The notes under the pieces were generated by a model. That model was not told the DNA's origin. It worked only from the letters and a program-made list of their open reading frames with translations, and did not search any database. This document shows positions 37,020 through 47,475 of a DNA stretch of 64,000 bases, in pieces. Made by a program: the position numbers and the translations under genes. This DNA is from Poecilobothrus nobilitatus (taxonomy: Eukaryota; Arthropoda; Insecta; Diptera; Dolichopodidae): assembly GCA_947095535.1 (NCBI GenBank), contig OX352774.1, forward strand, positions 177,504,200-177,568,199. Direction: 5' to 3'. Within the stretch, counting starts at the first letter, position 1. Each line of letters begins with the position of its first letter.

Positions 37020-38337
37020 AACTAAACTATTAAACGTCATCTTAAAAACTCATGACCGACCGAGTTGGAAGTTTCGTCATCTGTTATTTTCAATTATCAA
37101 TTTATTAAAAAAGAAGACTGTAAGCTTTTATTTGTAATATCACTAAAAAATTTTTAACTTTTTTATTCTTCATATTATTTTCAAATTTTCAGATATTTTA
37201 ATTCTTCTTTTTGTGGTCTTTTTTCATGATTTAAGATTTTCACCAATAACAATGAATCAATATGACAATTTAAAAATTTATTTCAAAAACTTTTTTTTTT
37301 TGCTTTTAAAATTATAATAACAATAGAAGAAAAGGATAATTTTTTTTGTTCAACTATTATTAATTTTACATTCAAGGATATGAGTTAAAGAGTTAAGCAA
37401 TAAACGATTGTAAATTATTTCTATTACAATAACTCCGCCACAATACTAAATAATGATAAAATTTTTTTGAATGACAAAAAACTGAAAATGATTTTCTTTA
37501 ATTTTTTTTAAGTTTATTTGTTATCAAAAAATTAAAATAAAAGTCAAATTTTATGAAACTTTGATTGTAAAGAAAAAGAAAAAAAAAGGAGATACCATAT
37601 TAAATTCAACAATGTTTTGATTTATATGATCATCTATTTTTCATTATTTAGAATCAAGTTCAAATAATATTTATAAAAAATTGATTTTTCTTAATTTGTT
37701 GTTATTAATATTTAAAGAAAAACTGCATTTATTGTTTTTTTTATGTTGTTATAAGTAAAAGAGCTACTTATTTTATCGTTACAAAACATTACTTTTTAAT
37801 ATCCATATCTACCTAATTAAACGTTTGCTTAAAATCTAAATTCATATTTCTAAATCCGAAATTTTCACAAAATTAACAATATCGAAAAAAGTTGGAAATA
37901 TTTACTATTTTCTTTTATAAGGATTGTATTTCATTAGGTATATACAAGTTTCTTTAAACTGTCTATCAAATTTTAACTAATATTACTAATATTACTAACT
38001 AAAGTTAAATTCATAAAAAATCAAAAAAGTTTTTGGATCATGAGAAAAAAAACTTCTATAAACAATCCATTTCGATCCATTAATATATTTTTTTTTTTTT
38101 ATCGTGGAGCTATTTTTAGAATCCTTTTGCTTTTAGCATATGAGACATCTCGGTACAAGTATTCAATTATAATTATATTTAATATTTTGTTTACATTAGT
38201 TTATTATATTTTATATATTATTTTTGACCTGACCGAGGTTTGAGCCCGAGACCTTTTGCATTAATATATTGTACAAAATTTTTTATGTTTGCCCAAAAGT
38301 ATGCAATTTTTTTTATAATTATTATGATTTCCTTTTT
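37020..38337. other. Stretch without a supported gene
   Basis: AT-rich DNA with no exon or element I can support. A tRNA B-box-like string (GGTTTGAGCCC) at 38238-38248 stands alone. Confidence 0.4.
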
Positions 38338-38710
38338 ACAGCCCATTTTGGGACTTCGGTAATAAAACAAAAGAAAGAAAAAATAATGAAAAGAATAAAT
38401 AAAAAGTAAGAAAAAAAAAAAAAAATTTTTTTGGGGCTTCGGTAGCCTAGTGGGTAGGCGTGTGGCGTATTAACCGAAGGAGTGTGGGTTCGATCCCTGC
38501 ACAGGTTGTAAGTGTTTTTTTCTTTACATACCCCCTTACGACCAAGTATAATGTAAATATATAGTATATAATATAAACAAAATAAATAATATTAGTATAT
38601 AATTTAATAATAGTATAAAAACCTATAATGGCCTAAAGTAGCCGATGGTTCAATAATATTGCATTACATTTATGTATGTAAAATTAATATAAATAAATAA
38701 ACAGCCCATT
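38338..38710 (+). mobile_element. SINE family S2, composite copy with target-site duplication
   Basis: ACAGCCCATT at 38338-38347 and 38701-38710 brackets the insert and reads as a 10-bp target-site duplication. Inside, TTGGGACTTCGGTAA (from 38348) followed by an A-rich run looks like an abortive head and tail. Then a full head starts at about 38432: GGGGCTTCGGTAGCCTAGTG (A box) and GTGTGGGTTCGATCCC (B box). The body differs from S1 but shares the 'cccccttacgac' string and 'acatttatgtatgtaaa' near its end, and closes with a (TAAA)-like tail. Confidence 0.8.
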
Positions 38711-40056
38711 CAAAGACATTTAGAAATATTGTATTATTATATTATTAACAATATTAATATAAATAATAATAATAACAGGTAAAAAAGCATCAATTATTAT
38801 CATACATGATAATGATATCATTAACTTCGCACTTTTAAGGTAATGGTAAAATATTAAAAAAGTGAAAATTAAATTGAAATTACCTTCGACCGAAAAATAA
38901 CAATAATGATTGTCAATAAATAAAAAGAATCAGATCCAGATTTCCAACTAAAATCAAAAATCCTTGAAAACTTAGAAAATATTATTTTTCTCAATTTTAA
39001 AATTTCATAAATTCTGGACCAAAAAAACCAATTTTGGTATATTGCCAATAATTTTTCTTTCTTTTCTTTCATATTTTTTTTTCCAATTTTTTTATACTTT
39101 CTTCAACTAATATTTATTTTTTATCGTTCGATTTCAAATTATTACTTTTTTTTGTTTTTTGAATTAAAGTTTCATTGTTTTATCCAATTTTTGTTTTCCT
39201 CCTTTTTTTTTTTATTTTATTTGTATTAAAACAAGAATAAAAGGAAAACCAAACTTTTGTAAATTAAACGAGGGAAAAGTTTGTCCAATTCCACAAATAA
39301 AAAATAAAAATATATATAATAAAATCAGCTTCTAGACCATCAAGAGAAAAAAAAAATGATTTTCTCTTTTTGTCGTTTTTTAAATATAAATCATTTGTCC
39401 TACTTTTTACTGGCTTTACTATAAGATCCGTTTTTTGCTTTTTACTGGACTTATTGTTATAAAGAAAACAAAAAGAAAAAAACAAAAAACAAATTACAAA
39501 GAGAAAAAATATAATTTTTGTATTATTTTTTCTCTCTTTCATTATTACATACTATCTCTTTTTCACTTTTATATATATTTATGTTCTCAGAAATAGGTCT
39601 TCAAACTTGTCTAAAATTATTTAAAAAAAGAAAAAAAAAAACACACACATATACATAGAAAAAATTTATGACCTAATTCAAAGATTTATAAAAACGTTTT
39701 TTAGTTGGTTTTTTTTTTAATTTGTTTCGGCTTCTGGCAATGCTTTTAAGATTCCAATTTGTTAAAATCTTTGTAATGTTTAATTGGTGAATTATTCCAA
39801 AAAGAAAAAAACAATGATAAATTTATTTTTTACATCAATTAGAGTAATACTTTTTTTAGTATAAAAAATGTTAACTTTTTCTCCTATTAATATGCAAATT
39901 TTTGTAGAAATTGAATCTTAAAGTTAAGTTCCATAATGCGAAATAATTCCATTTGCATTTACCAATTGTAAAAAAATCCAAATTCTTTTTGGTTTGCCTC
40001 TAAAGATCCCGGTTAGTTTTAGAACTTAAACATTAACACGGCACAACTTTAATAAT
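38711..40056. other. Stretch without a supported gene
   Basis: AT-rich DNA with poly(T)/poly(A). The minus-strand frames at 38869-39072 and 39264-39542 are Lys/Phe-rich, low-complexity and unsupported. Confidence 0.4.
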
Positions 40057-40057
40057 A

Positions 40058-40068
40058 AAATTTAATCT
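40058..40068 (+). repeat. Left target-site duplication of the S1 SINE
   Basis: AAATTTAATCT is repeated exactly at 40260-40270 directly after the SINE tail. Confidence 0.85.
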
Positions 40069-40259
40069 GGGGCCTCGGTGGCCTAGTGGGTAAGAGCGTA
40101 TAAAAATACGCTGTAAACACCGAGGGAGTGTGGGTTCGAATCCCACACACTTCGTAAGAGTTATTTCCCCTTACGACATTTACAGCCACGCCTGAACAGG
40201 AAAGGCTGTGTAATTTCCTGTTCACATTTATGTGTCAGAGAAATGCATTTAAAGAAAAA
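40069..40259 (+). mobile_element. SINE family S1, reference full-length copy with target-site duplication
   Basis: A tRNA-derived short retroposon of about 191 bp. The head GGGGCCTCGGTGGCCTAGTG contains an A box (TGGCCTAGTGGG). It is followed by a perfect hairpin, AGCGTAT-AAAA-ATACGCT, where a tRNA would have its anticodon arm, then the B box GGTTCGAATCC. The body holds GTAAG..CTTAC, ACAGCC..GGCTGT and CAGGAAA..TTTCCTG pairings and ends CACATTTATGTGTCAGAGAA plus a short A-rich tail. AAATTTAATCT flanks it on both sides (40058-40068 and 40260-40270), an 11-bp target duplication. It would be transcribed by RNA polymerase III and mobilised by a partner LINE; both are general SINE properties, not shown here. 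Confidence 0.9.
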
Positions 40260-40413
40260 AAATTTAATCTAAAAAAAAAATAAGCAAAATAAAATGGAAG
40301 CCCAATAAGATGAAACAAAGAATTTTTATGTCTCCGTAATTTAATTAAATATTAATGAGTTAGAGTATAGATAGTCTCAAACTTAGAACGTTTGCCAATT
40401 TTATTTTCGAAGG

Positions 40414-40692
40414 GTTCGTTTATATTGGAGCTGTGATAAGTGATAAGAACTTCGATAACTGTATCTATTTTCTTTATAATCTTTTGTGGTCTTTATATCG
40501 CAGCTTTCATAACTGATTGTGTTTTTAAAAGAGGAAATTTTTCAGCTTTAATTCCAAAAAATATTTATTTTTTATAGTGGAAAAGCGTAAAATATATATT
40601 GCTTGATGCTCTAAACGCTTATTGATGATTAACTTGATGTTTCAGTATTGTCACTTCAATTGGAAACGGATCACAGCTCCAATATAAAAGTA
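40414..40692. mobile_element. MITE-like inverted-repeat element
   Basis: TTTATATTGGAGCTGTGAT near the left end (40419-40437) has its exact reverse complement (ATCACAGCTCCAATATAAA) near the right end (40670-40688). The element is about 280 bp, with no open frame; target duplication is unclear. Confidence 0.6.
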
Positions 40693-41514
40693 TCCTGAGA
40701 GCAGATTCTTTTGCAATCCATTAAAACTTTAAATTTAAACCTAATAGACAGAACGTCTTAAAAAAAAAAAAAACCTGATAGACAGAACGACTTCAAAAAT
40801 TAAATTACATTGTAAATTTGGAGAAAACCAAAATAACAAAGAGATTTAAAATTTAAATAATTTATTTGTGTAAAAAAAACAATTTTATTTAAAAGTCATA
40901 AATGAATCTTGCTGAAAATTTTATTTTTTTACATTTCAAAAATTGTAAGCTGTAAATTAGGAAAAAAAAAATAAAGAAAATAAAGTAAAAAATTTTATTT
41001 GTCTCCAAGTGAACTTTTTATTATTCTTGTTGTTTTTTTTTTTTTTTTATTTCTACCAAATTTTTTGTTCACGTTTTCAACTTTCATTTTAATAAAAACT
41101 TAAAATTGTTAACAAACTTATTGTCATGAATTTTAAATAAACGATATTAGAGCAGAGCTAACGATAGCATATAAAAAAAAAAAAAAATAAAAAAAAAAAA
41201 TAAAAATGTTTTCTATCACGAAAATCATACAAAAATTTTCACCTAGTTTTTGAAGAAATTAGGGTAATGAAAATATTAGACTAGTGGAAAAATTATTGTC
41301 ATGGAAAATTAAGAATCAGTAATTAAAAACAAAAAAAAACACAAAATTTTATAATTTTAACTAATTAAGAAGTGAAAAATTGTAGGAAAAATATTTATTT
41401 TAGAAAATTTAAAGAGTGGTTTAAATTTAATTTGCAAATTTAATAGTAGCATCAGTTTCTTTCAGTCAAACATTTCATATATAAAATAATATAACACAAA
41501 ACATTTTTTAGATA
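40693..41514. other. Stretch without a supported gene
   Basis: AT-rich DNA; 'cctgatagacagaacg'-like text occurs twice at about 40740 and 40775 around a poly(A) run. Nothing else is recognised. Confidence 0.4.
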
Positions 41515-41625
41515 ATATGCTTTTATCGAAATAAATCGAACCCCTAAAAAAGTGAAAAATAAAACTGGTAGTAGATCTAGAACAACTCTATTGGTATAAA
41601 GTAATAAAAGTATCTCAAATCATTT
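41515..41625 (+). repeat. Diverged direct copy of the palindrome arm
   Basis: ATATGCTTTTATCGAAATAA and CCCCTAAAAAAGTGAAAAAT align with the palindrome arm at 42046-42095, and 'tattggtataaagtaataaaag' aligns with the spacer repeat of the palindrome. Confidence 0.6.
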
Positions 41626-42006
41626 GTGATTAAAGTAAAATCACAATCATTAAAATACATAAGCTCAAAAGTTTATAGCATTTACCATTAACAAATTATG
41701 GGTTTACAAACACAAAATTTAATTTTTTAATTGTTTTTTAGAAGAAAAGAACCCTATGCACTCCTGAAAAATTTTGGAAAGGATTTTTTTTTTTTTTACT
41801 TTTTGAAAGTAAAGAAAATTTCTGATATTTGATACACTTATGGTATATATTTATTTTTACTTTTATGGCACACTTTTTTAAAACAAAAAAGTCGTTCTAA
41901 AATACCAAAATGTCCTTTCAATATAAAATTGTATAAGAAAAAGAATGGTAACATTACGTGACAGACAGAAAAACGGCAACCAACTATTTAATATATAGAA
42001 GCATAT

Positions 42007-42380
42007 AAATAAAATAATAAGTAAAAAAAATAATTTTTAAAATACATATGCTTTTATCAAAACCGAATTCGCCCCCTAAAAAGTATAAAATAAAATTGAT
42101 TGCAAAACTTTAGCTTTTTGGACTGTTATAATATAAAAGTGAGTTGCTAGTGCAAGCATTTTGGACTTTTATAATATAAAAGTAAATTGCTGGAATAAGG
42201 TTAAATGAAAATCTGCGAAATTTGAGGTTCGTGTTTCTTTTTTATTCCAGCAATTTACTTTTTATTTTCTTAGTTAAAGTTTTGCAATCAATTTTATTTT
42301 CTACTTTTTAGGGGGCGAATTCGGTTTTGATAAAAGCATATGTATTTTAAAAATTATTTTTTTTACTTATTATTTTATTT
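42007..42380. repeat. Near-perfect foldback palindrome (two 106-bp arms)
   Basis: The arm at 42007-42112 is the reverse complement of 42275-42380 with a single difference by eye; both contain ACCGAATTCGCCCCCTAAAA. A second inner pair, AAGTAAATTGCTGGAATAA (42180-42198) and its complement (42242-42260), lies in the spacer. The left spacer also carries a direct repeat (TTTTGGACTGTTATAATATA near 42116 and TTTTGGACTTTTATAATATA near 42159). Any transcript would form a long double-stranded hairpin. No protein is encoded. Confidence 0.9.
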
Positions 42381-43487
42381 TATACTTTTTAGTTTTAAAT
42401 GAAACACATAATTTAAATTTAAAAAATATGGGATATTTTTACATACATTAATTATTGTTTCTGATATAAAATACGTTTTACAATTTTATACCAAATGTTT
42501 AAGTAAATTAAGAGACGTTAAATCGATTCCATTTCAGCAAGATCAAAACATTTTTTATTCAAGTAATTCATAAATAATGAAAGTACCTCGAAGGGTTAAA
42601 TATGTACCAAAATACTGTGATTTTAAATATTACAATCCAATTTTAGTTGAAGTAACATTTCTAACAGGTATGAAAATGATATACATAAATGTATTTTACT
42701 GTATATTTCTATAGTATAGTATTAGTAGTATATCGTGTATCCAAATAAACATCTAACCTTGAACACCTACCTACATACCTAATCCCTTAATAAGATCATG
42801 CAGTAAAAATTGTTGACAAATATCTTGATTTAAATTATAAGCAAATGGAGCGGAACAAAATAATTTAGGAAATTAGTTTAACATAATATTTACATACGTA
42901 CGTACATATTTACATACGTAGTTTTAATTTTTTGTGTTGACAAAATTTTGTTTGTAAATCATAATGCGTAATGCGCAAAAGCATAATTTTGTAATGATCT
43001 TTACTTTTTGTATTCTTTACTATGTACATACAAAAATATATTATGTATGTATGTAGTTTGAATTTGGCAATTGGAATTATTTTGAATGAAATTTTATATG
43101 TATATCTATATACATAATAGACATAATAAATGTTCCCAAATAAAACACATAAAACATTAATTTTTAACGCCATGCATATTCAATATGTAATAAAGAATGT
43201 TGACAACAAATATTCTGATTTAAATCCTAAACAAATGTTTTAAAACAAAATAATTAGCAACATAAAAATATTGTACCTATATACTTTGGGTTTTGCTAAA
43301 TTCTAATACAAAATACATGTGCACATCAATATATTATAGGATAAAAGATCAAAAATATATTGCGTGTGTATTGTATGCATGAATTTAGAGATAAAAATTT
43401 AAGTTTCAAATTCATATATACAAAATATATACATATTTTACTCAAAAAATGTTGATGAATATATAGTTAAAAAAAAAAAAAGGTGCA
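42381..43487. other. Stretch without a supported gene
   Basis: AT-rich DNA with ATGTATGT/ACATAC-type simple repeats near 42890-43060 and 43080-43130. The minus-strand frame at 42910-43173 lacks any recognisable motif. Confidence 0.4.
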
Positions 43488-43560
43488 TGTGAACTGGATT
43501 CGAACAACATGACCCCCACTTTTGGAACCTGTACACTTTCCTCTATACCATACAACACTT
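43488..43560 (-). ncRNA. tRNA-like Pol III unit (SINE head or tRNA pseudogene)
   Basis: On the minus strand an A-box-like TGGTATAGAGG is followed about 40 bases later by a B-box-like GTTCGAATCC. A T11 run directly after CACATGCACC could terminate Pol III. The acceptor stem does not pair, so it is not a functional tRNA. Confidence 0.45.
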
Positions 43561-44221
43561 ACAAATGTTGCTAACAGATTACGAAGATAATAAAAAGCGT
43601 GACAGAATGACAAGTAAATAAATAAATAAATAGATAAATAAACCGACAGCGACGAGTTAATATAAAAGCATATAAAATAGAAGGATTTTGGTTCTGTGTA
43701 CCAAAAAAAAGATATCTTTTTAAAAAAGATATGTTTTTTATTTAGTATGTTAAAAATGTTTTGTTTTTAGAAAAATAATTTATCTAATTAATTCTGTATT
43801 AATAAGGATGCAGTCCAAAAATAAACACTTTTATTAAACTTCTCTAATCTAAATTCAAAAATTTTTTTCTTAATGTAGATGCTATTAATGTAAAACTTTA
43901 TTTCAGAAAAAGTATATCTAATTATTTTTAATAATTTGAGCCTAGCTTGGATTGGGAGATATCAACTTAATGTCTGAGCCTTTTGATATCGGCGCTAACA
44001 AACTAACTATAAAAGCTAGACTTTACGTTAGCATTATTAACACCTGTAGTCTGCATGTTTTTTTGTTCTCTTTTTTTTATAAATTATCATTTAGGAATAG
44101 TACTAAAAGTAGTTGTGACTAAATGAAGGATAAGGTTGTGAAAACATATGGATAAAGGAGTGTTAAGGGGTAAACTAATGTTAAATGTGTTTAAATTCAT
44201 ATTGAATTTATACAGATTGTA

Positions 44222-44625
44222 AATTGAGAATCTTAAAATTTTTGAGAACAAATTGGATTGTAATATGTTCTACATTTTTGTACTTTATCCAGTAGAGTAT
44301 CACTTAGTTAGTACGAATGAGCAATTGAAACATCTCTTTTTAGATGTTGGAATTGCTTGAGAGGAGGCATATAGGGATTTTATTTTATCTGATCAATTAT
44401 CAGTACCTACAGAATATCTATTAAACCAAGAATGGTTTTCAATATTACATCCTCCTCCCTTTTCTCCTCCAGAGTCAGTTTCAACCGATTCATCAATGAA
44501 ACAAATGCTCGTCTTTTAACTTGATCGAGATAATTCAAAGAAATAAATGAAACGCCAGCTCATGTATGTAAATTATATTCCATCTTAGATCGTATGTAAC
44601 CTTTATAGATATACTAATCAGATCG
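44222..44625 (-). pseudogene. Non-LTR retrotransposon reverse transcriptase relic (region after the catalytic core)
   Basis: The minus strand gives IYKGYIRSKMEYNLHT, a stop in place of the usual Trp, then AGVSFISLNYLDQVKRRAF. This matches the conserved stretch that follows the catalytic core in jockey-like elements (roughly Y..IRS.MEY..W.G....L..LD.VQ.RA). It continues past two further stops to MPPLKQF and AHSY in the same frame. About 100 codons survive with three stops visible. The C-terminal 'RLWN' motif is not legible below 44280. It is a dead copy of a jockey-like element. Confidence 0.75.
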
Positions 44626-46060
44626 ATGGGAAAGAAATATGGTCAACACCTAAATAAAAGCGATTAATCTCGTATTGCAATTAACTAACCTAACTTTGCA
44701 ATACTTCAATATTTAAGTATTTTAATAAATAGTATAGCCTTTATTTACTTACAAACTAACTCAAGTAAATGATGGCTAAATCTCAAAATGATGAATAAAT
44801 CAATTAGTAAGAATTCTGAAAATAATGAAAAAATTAATGTTTAGTACAATCCTTAGTAGTCACATAGTTGCAACATTTAAAATGTCTGATATTATATACA
44901 TATATACTTATAGAAACAGTTAAAAATAAGGTGAATTAAAGATTTTTCAAGTAAATTGTATATGATTTGAAAGATTCAGTCACAGAACTACAAAATACTC
45001 GTTTTTTTTTTCAAATCTAATAACTTTAAACAATTGAAAAACCTTCTAATCGAAACAAGGAAATTATTTAAGATTTGAATCACTAAATATTCAATGATAT
45101 ATCATGCATTAATTGAAAATATTTATTACAAAAACTATTTTTTGATATCTTATGTAATTCTTTTTTTTTTTACTTCATTTTTCTTTCTTATTTTCAAATC
45201 ATATATTGATTGAATATTTTATACGATTATTATTAAGAGTAAAATTTCAAAAACTTTATTCAAAATTAAATATGAAATCATATAAAAAAAATGACAATGA
45301 CATCAAACAAGTTGTTAGTCATATTATATTTGCTTTAATATTATATGAATATCATTATCCTTAATAGTACCATACACAAAAAAAATACAAAAATCCAATG
45401 AACTTATTGAATAAAATTTAATGTCTATAATAACAATTTATTAATCCTTACTTCCATTTTTACCGACCACATACAATTATGTGGTAAGTATTGTTTTCAT
45501 ACTACAAATTTGTACCCGAGAAATTTGTATGTGTGGGTGCGTGTGTATGGTTGTAGGCACGTGTACAGCCTAAACGACTGAGCGGAATTTTTGAAATTTC
45601 ATATTTAAGGTTTTGATGTAAATATCACGGATTTATAAGCTTTTGGAGCAAATCGGACAACCGCAAGTAGTAGTTTACTAGTGACATTTTTAAGTTTTTT
45701 ACGAATATTTCGTAACAGGAAAATATTATGAGAAAAATTATTAAGAAAAAGTTGTTGCACAAGTAAAGAGCAATAACTTTGCCATAGAACATTTCCGAAC
45801 ATGATCTGACCAACTTTAACTTTCATTTAATTTTTTTTCTAAGTCCAAATTTCATTCTTAAAACACACCATATGAATTTATATGAACAGATTTTTTTTGT
45901 TTTTTTTTATGTCTAAAAATTTATATACACATATACTTATATCTATGCATATTATTCTTTTGTTGATGACATAAAATTAAAACGGTAAAATTTTTGTTAG
46001 CAGATTCAGTATTAATGTTGTTTGTTTTGTATTTGTTTACAGTTTTTATTATTTTTTACT
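44626..46060. other. Stretch without a supported gene
   Basis: AT-rich DNA. A patch at 45500-45660 (GTACAGCCTAAACGACTGAG, then a 'caaatcggacaaccgc' string) resembles the wording of other dispersed insect repeats, but no second copy is seen in the window. Confidence 0.35.
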
Positions 46061-46067
46061 TCTAATA

Positions 46068-46116
46068 GGTAGGTAGGTAGGTAGGGTGGTGACCTTCACG
46101 ATGCTACGTGAAGGTC
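46068..46116 (-). repeat. (CTAC)n tail and 3' UTR of the retrotransposon fragment
   Basis: On the minus strand the fragment below is followed by GACCTTCACGTAGCATCGTG, a short hairpin, and then four CTAC/CCTA units, as expected for the simple-repeat tail of a non-LTR element. Confidence 0.55.
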
Positions 46117-46345
46117 TCAATTAGCACTAGATTGCGCCATTTTGATACCACTGAGGTTGTTGAAGAACGGTTTACCGAGTGAGCGATGTCTGGCTCTAGC
46201 TAGGGCCGGACATCTGCAAAGAAAGTGCTCCAGATTCTCACTTTCGTTTGCTTCTTTGCAACTCCTGCAGGAGGTATTGTGTGGAATTCCTAATTTGGCT
46301 GCGTGCGTGCCCACTGGCCAGTGGCCTGTGATGATTGCCACTAGT
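46117..46345 (-). pseudogene. Non-LTR retrotransposon ORF2 C-terminus (I/R1-like zinc-finger end)
   Basis: The frame reads AIITGHWPVGTHAAKLGI, then SCRSCKEANESENLEHFLC and CPALARARHRSLGKPFF, ending at a stop at 46117-46119. The spacing C-x2-C ... H-x3-C-x-C with CPAL.R.R..LG is the hallmark of the region after RNase H in I-, R1- and LOA-like retrotransposons. The C residues and the TGH motif are intact. Upstream codons (higher coordinates) keep HRTDIAKLV but then run into stops and frameshifts, so only the last 80 or so codons survive. The (CTAC)n tail follows at 46068. A more decayed relative is at 13110-13290. Confidence 0.85.
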
Positions 46346-47118
46346 TTGGCTATGTCTGTGCGATGGCTATGTCTATGTATTTGGAAATCAACTCATTTGA
46401 TCTCCTTTTGTTGTATGGGCCACAATGTTCTAGATATGGTGCAATTGCTTAGATTGCTCCACCTATTTTGTGGAGCCTATTTTACTTCTAATATTTTTTA
46501 ATTAAAAAAATAAACATATATGTATCTACTTATATATGTAAATGAATGTATGAATGAATGTACATACATATATTTTTACAATTAATTCATTGCTTAGTTA
46601 TTATTGTTATTGAATAAAAAAAATGATGTTAAATTATTAGAAGTTATTTTACTTTGATATAAATTATTATGTAAAAAATCTATGAATTTTGGCTTTATAC
46701 TTTTGGTATAACAGCGGTCGGTCCTGTGGTGGAGATAGCTGATTTTTTTATATTCGATCCATTGTATGTTATATTTTGTTTGATAATGTATGGAAAATTT
46801 TTGAAGTAAAACAATATACATATAAAATAAATATATGTACATATGTATGTACTAATAAAATTTTATTTTTATTATTTTCTTCAAATTTTCAAAATTCAAT
46901 CAAAATTTTAGTACCCAAACTGATTTTGATATTAATATGAATATTAGAATTTAAAATAATATAAAGAAAATATTTATTACCATAAAGTTAAATTTCAAAA
47001 AATAACTCTTCCAATTTTACAGCTAACGTTTAGAACTAAAAACTTGTGTAAAATTGGGTTGGAATTCTTTAAACTTACATAATATATAAATAGAGAGCGT
47101 AATTGAGGAAATCTTAAT

Positions 47119-47440
47119 TTTTCCTATGGGTATTGTTGGATTTTAAGCAACCAAAACCACGCCTTTTAAAGTCAAACTTTAGGATGGATCCCTTAATTCA
47201 TAATGTATAATATTAATATGTACATTAATAATATAATGCACTGTTTGGTTTTGGGGAAAAGGATAAGAGAAGGATTACTTGGGAAATTGAGTTTAGGATA
47301 ATTAGCATTAGGAAGGAAAAAAATTTAAAGAGTTTTTTTTGAAGAATAATGTTAATGTTCTCCCTATGGTACACATATGAATTACAAACTTTTGGGAAGA
47401 CACGTGTAGAGATAAGGTTCCATAAATGCAACGTGCATTT
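47119..47440 (-). pseudogene. Jockey-like retrotransposon C-terminus and 3' UTR, decayed
   Basis: The minus strand reads HLWNLISTRVFPKVCNSYVY, then ENINIILQ. It matches the fragment at 51400-51690, where the motif is better kept. Outside the frame, the downstream string GGATGGATCCCTTAATTC and CAACCAAAACCACGCCTTTT parallel GGATGGAACCTTTAATAC and CAACCAAAACCACCCTCCTT there. Confidence 0.65.
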
Positions 47441-47475
47441 AATCTTTTTTCAAAAACTTATTTTTTCAATATTTT

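Noticed and set aside
43488..43560. Functional tRNA gene
   Set aside because: A and B boxes are present but the acceptor and T stems do not pair; kept only as a tRNA-like Pol III unit.
46142..46501. 119-codon plus-strand open frame
   Set aside because: It is antisense to the non-LTR retrotransposon C-terminus on the minus strand, which has clear family motifs; openness is a by-product.
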